This document shows positions 1 through 6,200 of a stretch of 6,345 bases of DNA, one piece after another (position 1 is the first letter of the stretch; each line of letters begins with the position of its first letter). Below the pieces are notes generated by a model. The model was not told where the DNA came from. It did not search any database and saw only the letters and a program-made list of their open reading frames with translations. Where the stretch lies: contig CAAGFJ010000076.1 in the NCBI GenBank assembly GCA_900769115.1, positions 1 to 6,345 of the forward strand. The letters are read 5' to 3'. The position numbers and the translations under genes are program-made. The DNA is from Lachnospiraceae bacterium (GTDB taxonomy: Bacteria > Bacillota > Clostridia > Lachnospirales > Lachnospiraceae).

Positions 1-121
1 GTATTAGTGTCTGCTGCGTGCGAGTCGTAATGCGAATGTGCCTGCGGCAACATGACACCACCCAAAGCCGGGTTCACAACCTAAAACATGCGCGTCCGTT
101 TCACTTACGCTGTGCAAGGGT
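1..121 (+). repeat. Left copy of ~120-bp inverted repeat (structured intergenic element)
   Basis: This stretch is repeated in inverted orientation at 6201-6320. Aligned by eye, the copies differ at one substitution (T at position 25 here, A-equivalent in the other copy), one base missing from an A-run near 64-67, and two extra T bases near 100. All other positions match. The copy begins at base 1, so its outer edge may lie outside the window. Its inner edge is one base from the stop codon of the chemotaxis gene, so the element would form the start of that gene's 3' untranslated region, read in the direction opposite to the orientation given here. The reading frame is not conserved between copies because of the indels, which argues against a coding function. 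I do not recognise the family. Confidence 0.93.
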
Positions 122-122
122 A

Positions 123-1598
123 TTAATTTTTCAGTTCTTGAGCCAACGTATGCAACCTTTCTACAATGCCTCCGACCTCATTCGTGATAGTATTATTCTC
201 TTCGCTTGCCTCCAATGTCTCACTGGAATGAGCTGTCACCTCTTCGGTTGCGGCTGAGATTGTTTCAATTCCGCGAATGATCTCACTGTTTGCGTCTGAT
301 AATTCAACAAGCAGGTTTTCAAGGGAATGACTCTCCTTTCCAACTTTCTCGATACAAACCGCAATCTGTTCAAAACTTCTTGCCGTATTACCTGTTACCT
401 GATTCTGCACTTCCACATTCTTCATCATCTGATGTATCACATCTACCACCTGTGACAATTCCGTAGAGATATTATTGATCAGATTGGTAATATTCACCGT
501 TGCCTGCTGGGTCTGTGTTGCAAGTGCAGATATCTCAGATGCAACTACCGCAAATCCCTTACCTGCTTCACCTGCTCTTGCTGCCTCTATACTTGCATTT
601 AATGCAAGAAGACTGGTCTGTTCCGTTACATCATTGATCATCTGCACAATGGACTGCATCTGGTTTGTATAAGTATATAACTCTTCTAATTCGCGGGATA
701 CGTTTGCATTTGCTTCATTAGAAATCTGTACTTGTTCAATCAACGCATTAATATTATTCTTTGACTGTGCAAGCTCCCTCTGTGTCTCATCCATATTCTG
801 ACGAATCGTATCCGACGAATCTTCCACACTCTTGATTGTATTCTGGATCTCCTCCGTCTTTTCCATCTGAAGCTGAATAGATTCCACCGTCTCTCCGGTT
901 CCCTGTGCTACTTCCTCCATAGAGGATCGGGTCTTATTCGAGCTACCTTCTAACATTTCCATCTTGTCTGCTACAATCTGAATGTTCTCCGTAATCTGTT
1001 CAGATACATGTAGAATCTGCTCATTTAAGGCTGCTGCGTGCTCCTTTTCCTTCTCAACCTCTTCCATTTTTGACTGGTTATTCCGATCTGAGATCAGAGT
1101 TCCCACAGTCATGAATCCCGCAAACAGTATCAGAGAGGCAATACGGATCTCAATATTCGGCATGTCCGAAGCTGTCACTTGTCCTCTAGCAAACTCCACA
1201 CCGACCTCAATAATGTTACCTGCACATACGCCAATCATATATCCCAAGATCAGCCGGATATTATCATAGCTTAACAATAACACCGCCATCATGATCGCAT
1301 ACACATATGCAATTGGTGAGATAGTCGTAAAAATGATAAAGAGGTAAAAGATTTCAAATCCAATTGCCATGATATACTTGATCTTCTGATCCTCTTCATC
1401 TGCCTTATACAAAAACAAACACATAAGATATGGCACCAATGCCAATATAGAGAACACTATAAAATAACCAATCGTTCTGCTCCCCTTCACCACTTCAACC
1501 AGATAACAAATCTCCAATATTGCTACCAATACCGCATATGTAATTACACTTCCCGTATTTGAACGTGCAATGCCCGAACGGTCTTTCCTATGCAACAT
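123..1598 (-). CDS. Methyl-accepting chemotaxis protein, six-TM sensor, no HAMP
   Basis: This is a chemoreceptor that would pass signals from the membrane to a CheA/CheW array. With the preferred start it has 491 residues. The N-terminal third is very hydrophobic, with about six membrane segments (roughly residues 18-37, 43-64, 73-93, 96-110, 114-134 and 151-170) joined by short loops. It therefore lacks the usual large extracellular ligand domain, and no HAMP domain is evident after the last segment. A long cytoplasmic coiled coil follows. The hallmark hairpin tip (TSLLALNASIEAARAGEAGK, then GFAVVASEIS) lies at about residues 328-357. Glu/Gln-rich helices on both sides, such as ATEEVTAHSSE near the end, are likely methylation regions. 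There is no C-terminal CheR-tethering pentapeptide. A longer ORF starts at 1637, but that ATG has no ribosome binding site and overlaps the proposed -10, whereas the ATG at 1598 follows AAGGAGG by 9 nt. The ligand is unknown; sensing inside the membrane or of energy state is possible but is inference. Confidence 0.95.
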   Translation of the reverse strand: MLHRKDRSGIARSNTGSVITYAVLVAILEICYLVEVVKGSRTIGYFIVFSILALVPYLMCLFLYKADEEDQKIKYIMAIGFEIFYLFIIFTTISPIAYVYAIMMAVLLLSYDNIRLILGYMIGVCAGNIIEVGVEFARGQVTASDMPNIEIRIASLILFAGFMTVGTLISDRNNQSKMEEVEKEKEHAAALNEQILHVSEQITENIQIVADKMEMLEGSSNKTRSSMEEVAQGTGETVESIQLQMEKTEEIQNTIKSVEDSSDTIRQNMDETQRELAQSKNNINALIEQVQISNEANANVSRELEELYTYTNQMQSIVQMINDVTEQTSLLALNASIEAARAGEAGKGFAVVASEISALATQTQQATVNITNLINNISTELSQVVDVIHQMMKNVEVQNQVTGNTARSFEQIAVCIEKVGKESHSLENLLVELSDANSEIIRGIETISAATEEVTAHSSETLEASEENNTITNEVGGIVERLHTLAQELKN

Positions 1599-1607
1599 AC
1601 TATATAA

Positions 1608-1614
1608 CCTCCTT
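1608..1614 (-). promoter_or_regulatory. Ribosome binding site setting the chemotaxis gene start
   Basis: The minus strand reads AAGGAGG, a full match to the anti-Shine-Dalgarno core, 9 nt before the ATG at 1598. The in-frame upstream ATG at 1637 has no such site, so this motif decides the start and shortens the protein by 13 residues. Confidence 0.88.
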
Positions 1615-1635
1615 ACTATAGCGCCTATTTTTATC

Positions 1636-1664
1636 ATTTTACCATATAATTACAGATTCGTCTA
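1636..1664 (-). promoter_or_regulatory. Probable sigma-A promoter of the chemotaxis gene
   Basis: On the minus strand a -35-like TAGACG (1659-1664, 4/6 to consensus) is separated by 17 nt from a -10-like TAAAAT (1636-1641, 5/6). Transcription would begin near 1629, leaving a leader of about 30 nt with the AAGGAGG site in it. The -35 is weak, so another sigma factor (for example a motility sigma) is not excluded. The leader would be too short for a riboswitch. Confidence 0.5.
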
Positions 1665-1873
1665 AGACTATTTTCACCAATTTTCACTATGATCAGACTG
1701 ACTATCCTCCATCCGGTAATGAATGCATTTATCCCATATACGCACAAAGGCGGTATAATGCAGATTGAATATCCACGTCATACCACCTTCTATATATTAC
1801 TATCTTCTAGTTGCAGCCTTACTTACTGCCTCCCTTTCAAATCTTTACAAGATTCTTGTATTACCCGGGAATA

Positions 1874-3409
1874 CTAATCCTCCAATGAATGTGACACATG
1901 TACCGTAACGGTCTCATCGTAGCACTTGAAGATATCTTCTACATACTGCTCATTCATCTTCGGAGTAACTGCACTGACAACCGGTACAATAATCAATCCT
2001 GCGATCATTGCAACAGCACCCGCATTGATCGGTGACGCAATAAACTTGATGAACATATTCGATACCGTAATACCAACCCCCACGATATAACTTGCCCATA
2101 CAGCAGCCTTCGTAATCTTCTTAGAGTACAGACCATACATAAATGGTGCTAAAAACGCTCCGGCAAGTGCTCCCCACGACACACCCATTAACTGTGCAAT
2201 GAACATTGGTGGATCGAGTGCCAGTACAACTGATAAAATAATGAATCCGGCAACTAATACCCGCATTACAACCAACTGTGTCTTATCACTCATGTTCTTA
2301 GCAACTGATTCTTTCAAGAAATCCAGAGTCAACGTTGAACTTGACGTTAACACCAGCGAAGACAGTGTTGACATAGATGCTGATAATACCAGTACGATCA
2401 CAATACCAATCAACAGATCCGGCAAGGTTGACAACATCTGTGGCACAATAGAATCATATGCAATACTTCCATCCGGATTATAGATTGCAGGGCAATCAAA
2501 CAAACGTCCAAAGCCGCCTAAGAAATAACAGCCACCAGAAATAATAATCGCAAAGAAGGTAGATATGATCGTTCCTGTCTTAACCGCCTTCTCATCCTTA
2601 ATCGCATAGAACTTATGTACCATCTGTGGTAGTCCCCACGTACCAAGCGACGTCAGGATAACTACCCCTAACAGATTCAATGGGTCTGGTCCGAAGAAGC
2701 TTGCCAACAAGCCCTGTCCTCCCTGCAATGCAGGAACTGCAACATCATCTGCGCTGATCATGGATAATTCTTTCAAAGCATTTAAGAAGCCACCCTGACC
2801 ATTCAATACAGCAGCAATCACAGCACAAATACCGATCAACATGATAATACCCTGGATGAAATCATTCCATGCGGTTGCCATATATCCACCGACAATCACA
2901 TACACGCCGGTCAACAATGCCATAACAATAATACATACCTTGTAATCAATATCAAACGCCATACCAAACAATCTTGACAATCCATTATAAATGGAAGCAG
3001 TATACGGAACCAGGAATATAAATGCGATTACAGAACCGGCAATCCGAAGTGACTTGGATTGAAAACGAGTTCCAAAGAATTCCGGCATTGTCTTTGCATC
3101 CAACCGCTGCGTCATAACACGGGTTCTTCTTCCAAGCACGAGCCAGGCAAGCAGGCTTCCAATGAAAGCATTACCAAGTCCGATCCAGGTAGAAGCCAAA
3201 CCATACTTCCAGCCGAACTGTCCGGCATAACCCACGAACACAACCGAAGAAAAATACGAAGTACCAAATGCAAATGCTGTAAGCCACGGTCCAACTCCTC
3301 TTCCTCCCAATACAAAGTCATTGACATTGGTTGCATGCTTTCTCGAATACACCCCTATGCCGATCATAACTGCAAAAAATACAAGTAACAATACAAGCTT
3401 GATGAACAT
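1874..3409 (-). CDS. Sodium:solute symporter, SSS (SLC5/PutP-like) family
   Basis: This is a 511-residue integral membrane protein that should import a small organic solute with Na+. The whole length is a series of about 13 hydrophobic helices, the usual size and topology of the family. Family landmarks are visible: an unwound TM1-like segment with FGTSYFSSVVFVGYAG at about 48-63, the GGYMATAWNDFIQG signature at about 174-187, WGLPQMVHKFYAIKDEK at about 258-274, and SASMSTLSS at about 343-351. Ser347 and Thr348 align with the Na2-site Ser340/Thr341 known from PutP, so sodium coupling looks intact. The substrate cannot be read from sequence; proline, pantothenate, sialic acid and similar solutes are all carried by relatives, so no symbol is given. 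The ATG follows GGGAG by 9 nt (3419-3423). The gene has its own strong promoter at 3538-3566. No clear intrinsic terminator follows it; only a weak U-less hairpin is seen. Confidence 0.93.
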   Translation of the reverse strand: MFIKLVLLLVFFAVMIGIGVYSRKHATNVNDFVLGGRGVGPWLTAFAFGTSYFSSVVFVGYAGQFGWKYGLASTWIGLGNAFIGSLLAWLVLGRRTRVMTQRLDAKTMPEFFGTRFQSKSLRIAGSVIAFIFLVPYTASIYNGLSRLFGMAFDIDYKVCIIVMALLTGVYVIVGGYMATAWNDFIQGIIMLIGICAVIAAVLNGQGGFLNALKELSMISADDVAVPALQGGQGLLASFFGPDPLNLLGVVILTSLGTWGLPQMVHKFYAIKDEKAVKTGTIISTFFAIIISGGCYFLGGFGRLFDCPAIYNPDGSIAYDSIVPQMLSTLPDLLIGIVIVLVLSASMSTLSSLVLTSSSTLTLDFLKESVAKNMSDKTQLVVMRVLVAGFIILSVVLALDPPMFIAQLMGVSWGALAGAFLAPFMYGLYSKKITKAAVWASYIVGVGITVSNMFIKFIASPINAGAVAMIAGLIIVPVVSAVTPKMNEQYVEDIFKCYDETVTVHVSHSLED

Positions 3410-3439
3410 TTTCTCTTTCTCCCTTTTTGTTTTATTGGT

Positions 3440-3466
3440 GACAGAATCACAGCCTGCAATTCTGTC
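3440..3466 (-). other. Leader hairpin upstream of the symporter gene
   Basis: GACAGAAT (3440-3447) and ATTCTGTC (3459-3466) form a perfect 8-bp stem with an 11-nt loop, between the promoter and the ribosome binding site of the symporter. No U-run follows in the direction of transcription, so it is not a terminator. It could stabilise the mRNA or bind a regulator; its role is unknown. Confidence 0.5.
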
Positions 3467-3497
3467 GAAGGCACATAGATGTCAGAGCATTATCAAT

Positions 3498-3526
3498 TTA
3501 AAGTTTTAATGTGTTAATGCTTTAAC
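3498..3526 (-). promoter_or_regulatory. Candidate repressor operator(s) of the symporter promoter
   Basis: GTTAATGCTTTAAC (3513-3526) is an interrupted palindrome with arms GTTAA/TTAAC. A second A/T-rich palindrome, TTAAAGTTTTAA (3498-3509), lies next to it with centres 16 bp apart. The first site falls at about +5 to +18 from the predicted transcription start, where a bound repressor would block initiation or early elongation. The regulator is not in the window, and A/T-rich sequence makes chance palindromes possible. Confidence 0.45.
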
Positions 3527-3537
3527 GTCATAAAGTG

Positions 3538-3566
3538 ATTATACGGATTTTACTTGCATCTGTCAA
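3538..3566 (-). promoter_or_regulatory. Consensus sigma-A promoter for the symporter
   Basis: On the minus strand TTGACA (3561-3566) and TATAAT (3538-3543) are both perfect matches to the consensus, separated by the optimal 17 nt. Transcription would start near 3531 and give a leader of about 120 nt. The -35 starts one base after the U-run of the upstream terminator, so the symporter is insulated from the sulfotransferase genes. Such a strong promoter usually needs a repressor, consistent with the palindromes just downstream. Confidence 0.88.
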
Positions 3567-3567
3567 G

Positions 3568-3608
3568 AAAAAACTGCTACATTTCTTCTGATAATAGAAA
3601 TGCAGCAG
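3568..3608 (-). terminator. Intrinsic terminator of ST-A
   Basis: On the minus strand a 13-bp stem with a single G-U pair (arms 3596-3608 and 3574-3586) encloses a 9-nt loop and is followed by six U residues (3568-3573). It begins 13 nt after the stop codon of the upstream sulfotransferase gene. The 3' arm and U-run share 15 identical bases with the terminator at 4930-4968. Confidence 0.93.
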
Positions 3609-3621
3609 CTACGGTTACGCT

Positions 3622-4785
3622 CTATTCACTTACTCTTTCCTTTGCTCTGCTCCGGAATATTGTCAACGGATTCTTACACAATTCCCGGATTCTTTCCATT
3701 CTTCTTTCCTGTTTCTGCAATCTGCGATCCATTTCGGACACCTGTTGCAATAATTGCTCATTCTGCTGCTTCGTTTGCAGATTTAACTCTCCAAAGAACC
3801 GGATCAGTGATCTCATCAACTCATCCTGTTCTAACTTCCACACCTGCCGCTGCTTCGCATCAACCGTAAAGATCGTACCCTGTCTACCAATATATTCTGT
3901 CTCCAAATGGATATTGCTTTCCCGAAACTGTTCCATGAAGGATTGCATTTCCTCCGGTGTAAACATACTATAAGAAACCTCGTCCGGTGTATATTCCGAA
4001 AGACTGCTCAATACATTCCGGAACCAGATATTCCCCTGTGCATCCAGATCCGGCAATTCATTGAGAATCCGTTTGATCTCTCCATTATTACGGGTCAGAC
4101 TCGTATTGTGCTGTTCCTTAGATAAGAAATAATCTTCCCTGTGAGGAAGTCCGACGCATTGCACAAAATCCTTGTATAACGACCCGTCTACAAATTCTTT
4201 CCGATCAAAGATGCGCACTATTATATTCTCTTTTCCAACAAACTTGGAAATCTGTTTTAATACATTATAATAATCCAGTTCAATTACACCATCTCTTGCC
4301 AGCATTTCCTCCCATGTAAGACCTGCCTCCGGGCACATTCCCTGCTTTACTCTCTGATTCCACCATGAATACAGATAATCATACTGCGGCCGCAGATATA
4401 CAATTACGCTAATCTCAAAATTCCCTCTCTGCACCTCTTCCTGTACCTTCTGCCAGATACGACAATCTTCTTTCAAAGAGCGATTCCATATGCCTTCGTC
4501 CGAAAGAATAATATGGTCATATTGTGCAAATCTTCCCTTCAGGTTGGCAAAAGCTTCCTGTATTCGTCTGTCCTCTTTTTCATAGTCTCGATTTCCTTCT
4601 TCATCATGCAGGTATCCTGCCAGAAAATGACCATTTCTCAGCTTATTTGCTTTGGCATACCGATACGGCAGATCCGGATAATCATATCCATACGCATGTA
4701 AGATATCTATATTGTCGTAACAAAAATTCTGTATTGATGTGGTTCCTGTCTTTGGGGTCCCAATGTGTAAATAGAGCCGATGCAC
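3622..4785 (-). CDS. Sulfotransferase-like protein ST-A (tandem paralogue)
   Basis: This is a predicted cytoplasmic PAPS-dependent sulfotransferase of 387 residues with unknown acceptor. Near the N-terminus, LYLHIGTPKTGTTSIQ (about 4-19) is the 5'-phosphosulfate-binding loop, with Lys12 as the expected key residue. YLRPQYDYLYS (130-140) matches the 3'-phosphate-binding segment; Arg132 and Ser140 have the 8-residue spacing known from sulfotransferase structures. SDE at 95-97 could supply a catalytic Glu97, as in heparan-type enzymes, but this is inference. A C-terminal coiled coil (about 335-367) leads into a basic tail (KNPLTIFRSRAKER). The reading frame is open up to a GTG at 4821, but the GTG at 4785 follows GGAGG by 9 nt, and starting there gives MHRLYLHIGTPKTG, colinear with the paralogue's MKTLYLHIGTPKTG. 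By hand count 87 of the first 160 residues match ST-B without gaps. Sulfation of a surface glycan is plausible but unproven. Confidence 0.85.
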   Translation of the reverse strand: MHRLYLHIGTPKTGTTSIQNFCYDNIDILHAYGYDYPDLPYRYAKANKLRNGHFLAGYLHDEEGNRDYEKEDRRIQEAFANLKGRFAQYDHIILSDEGIWNRSLKEDCRIWQKVQEEVQRGNFEISVIVYLRPQYDYLYSWWNQRVKQGMCPEAGLTWEEMLARDGVIELDYYNVLKQISKFVGKENIIVRIFDRKEFVDGSLYKDFVQCVGLPHREDYFLSKEQHNTSLTRNNGEIKRILNELPDLDAQGNIWFRNVLSSLSEYTPDEVSYSMFTPEEMQSFMEQFRESNIHLETEYIGRQGTIFTVDAKQRQVWKLEQDELMRSLIRFFGELNLQTKQQNEQLLQQVSEMDRRLQKQERRMERIRELCKNPLTIFRSRAKERVSE

Positions 4786-4794
4786 GTTCTCTTT

Positions 4795-4799
4795 CCTCC
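4795..4799 (-). promoter_or_regulatory. Ribosome binding site setting the ST-A GTG start
   Basis: GGAGG on the minus strand lies 9 nt before the GTG at 4785. The alternative GTG at 4821 has no comparable site and would add 12 highly charged residues that the paralogue lacks. Confidence 0.8.
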
Positions 4800-4817
4800 G
4801 TTCCTTACGATTCAAAT

Positions 4818-4866
4818 TCACATGTGATCTTCTGTCGACATGTTATATGTTATAAAAGGAACATGT
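4818..4866. promoter_or_regulatory. Palindromes in the ST-A leader and promoter (possible regulator sites)
   Basis: TCACATGTGA (4818-4827) is a perfect 10-bp palindrome. ACATGTT (4838-4844) and AACATGT (4860-4866) form a 7-bp inverted repeat spanning the likely -10. All contain ACATGT. They could be protein-binding sites or chance in A/T-rich DNA; no regulator is identified. Confidence 0.3.
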
Positions 4867-4878
4867 AATCAATGTGTA
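4849..4878 (-). promoter_or_regulatory. Tentative promoter of ST-A
   Basis: On the minus strand TATAAC (4849-4854, 5/6) is preceded by TACACA (4873-4878, 4/6) with an 18-nt spacer. An overlapping alternative pairs TTGATT (4867-4872) with a second TATAAC (4842-4847) at 19 nt. A promoter is expected here because a strong terminator lies upstream at 4930-4968, but the exact elements are uncertain. Confidence 0.4.
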
Positions 4879-4929
4879 CGAAAACAGGAAAATTATGTAA
4901 TTTATTTCACAATTGTTTTCCTCCAAAGT

Positions 4930-4968
4930 AAAAAACTGCTACATGATCCTTCCTGTTATCATGTAGCA
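4930..4968 (-). terminator. Intrinsic terminator of ST-B
   Basis: On the minus strand a perfect 12-bp stem (arms 4957+1 to 4968 and 4936-4947) encloses a 10-nt loop and is followed by six U residues (4930-4935). It starts 12 nt after the ST-B stop codon. It separates ST-B transcription from ST-A, although the two genes are tandem and codirectional. Confidence 0.94.
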
Positions 4969-4980
4969 GCCAACGATTCC

Positions 4981-6147
4981 TTATGCGTTAAGTCCCGACT
5001 TCATCTTCCGTCCGATTGCCGCGATCGGATTCTTCAGAATCGACCGGATTCCCTTAATCTTTTTCTTTTCTTCCTCTAATTCCTTTCGAAGCTGCTTCAC
5101 CTCATCCCGAAGCTGTTGCAGTTCCTTCTCCGACTTCATCATATACCGTCCCATAAAGTAAATGACGTCCTCCGTCAAATACGCTTCTTCCGGCTCCCAC
5201 TTAGGTTCCACATGCTCTTTGTCAGGAAACAAAACACCTTCTTCTCCAAGATATTCTCTTGCAATCCGCTCATTTCCCTCTGCAAACTGTGCTACAAAGT
5301 TCCGGTATTCATCTTCTGAGAACATGTTATAAGACTGCTTGTCCTTTCGAACTGCAGACTGTTCTAATAACAGCTCACGAAACATTGCATTCATCTTATA
5401 ATCTAATTCCGGCAGCGTATTCAGTATCCGCTTGATCTCGCTGCTATTTCTTGTAAGACTTACATTATGAAGTTCACTTGCAATCCGGAATTCCTCTGTA
5501 TATTCCAAACCAATCGTATGCACAAAGTCCTGATAGAGGTTGCCACCCACAAATTGACCACGGTCAAATTTGCGTACAATTACATTCTGTTTGCCGCCCA
5601 CATGTGCCGCAATGCGATCTAACAAATGACAATAATCCAAGCAGATTGGCCGTAAATGCTGCTGCATCTCCTCCCAGGTATATTCCGATTCCTCATACAG
5701 ACCATTCTTTACTTTCTGATTCCACCAGGAATATAAGAAATCATACTGTGGCCGGAAATACACAATGACCTTCACCGTAAAATCACTCTTTGCCAACTGT
5801 TCCGCTACCCGTTCCCAGATTGGAACGTCCTCACGGATTCCACGATTCCAGATACTTTCATCCGATACGATCACATTGTCATACGTTGCAAACGTCTCAC
5901 GAATCTGGTCAAATGCTTCCTCTACAATCTCTGCTTCCCTCTTGAAGTCCCTTGTTCCATCTTCCTGAAAAGAATACATACTTAAGAATAATCCATTTCT
6001 CTCCGGATTAGTTCTTGGATATTCATACGGAAACTTCGGATAGTCAAATCCATATTTATTCAAAACCGCCCGATTCTCTGTACAAAAACTCTGAATCGAG
6101 GTAGTGCCTGTCTTTGGGGTTCCAATATGCAAATATAGTGTCTTCAT
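4981..6147 (-). CDS. Sulfotransferase-like protein ST-B (tandem paralogue)
   Basis: This predicted cytoplasmic sulfotransferase has 388 residues, nearly the same length as ST-A. It opens with LYLHIGTPKTGTTSIQ (4-19), the PAPS 5'-phosphosulfate loop with Lys12. VIVYFRPQYDFLYSWWNQ (127-144) carries the 3'-phosphate site, with Arg132 and Ser140 spaced as in known sulfotransferases. SDESIWN (95-101) offers Glu97 as a candidate catalytic base. The block LTRNSSEIKRILNTLPELD (231-249) is also strongly conserved with ST-A, and may help define the acceptor site. A charged coiled coil (about 338-365) precedes a basic tail (LKNPIAAIGRKMK), so partner binding or loose membrane contact is possible. The ATG follows AAGGAG by 6 nt (6154-6159). 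No PAPS-making genes are in the window, so the donor must come from elsewhere. Assignment to a sulfotransferase-type fold is firm; acceptor and pathway are unknown. Confidence 0.88.
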   Translation of the reverse strand: MKTLYLHIGTPKTGTTSIQSFCTENRAVLNKYGFDYPKFPYEYPRTNPERNGLFLSMYSFQEDGTRDFKREAEIVEEAFDQIRETFATYDNVIVSDESIWNRGIREDVPIWERVAEQLAKSDFTVKVIVYFRPQYDFLYSWWNQKVKNGLYEESEYTWEEMQQHLRPICLDYCHLLDRIAAHVGGKQNVIVRKFDRGQFVGGNLYQDFVHTIGLEYTEEFRIASELHNVSLTRNSSEIKRILNTLPELDYKMNAMFRELLLEQSAVRKDKQSYNMFSEDEYRNFVAQFAEGNERIAREYLGEEGVLFPDKEHVEPKWEPEEAYLTEDVIYFMGRYMMKSEKELQQLRDEVKQLRKELEEEKKKIKGIRSILKNPIAAIGRKMKSGLNA

Positions 6148-6182
6148 AAGAATCTCCTTTTCTACATGTACATGCTTCCCCT

Positions 6183-6191
6183 ATTCTACCA
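6183..6191 (-). promoter_or_regulatory. Possible extended -10 promoter of ST-B
   Basis: The minus strand reads TGGTAGAAT, a TGn extension joined to a 5/6 -10 hexamer, about 35 nt before the ATG. No good -35 is visible; at the proper distance the sequence falls inside the adjacent inverted repeat. A start near 6176 would give a short leader containing the palindrome CATGTACATG (6165-6174). Confidence 0.4.
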
Positions 6192-6200
6192 TACTTTATC

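Noticed and set aside
18..257. Plus-strand frame of 79 codons starting inside the left repeat
   Set aside because: It runs antisense into the chemotaxis gene, has no ribosome binding site, and the right repeat copy shifts frame at the indels, so the peptide is not conserved.
1674..1781. 35-codon minus-strand ORF between the symporter and chemotaxis genes
   Set aside because: Its AGGTGG motif is only one base from the ATG, composition is unremarkable, and it overlaps the probable chemotaxis promoter.
1835..1862. Possible terminator after the symporter (AATCTT/AAGATT hairpin)
   Set aside because: The stem is short and A/T-rich and no U-run follows in the minus-strand direction.
1599..1873. 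Possible riboswitch (for example c-di-GMP type) before the chemotaxis gene
   Set aside because: I see no conserved riboswitch core, and the predicted leader is only about 30 nt.
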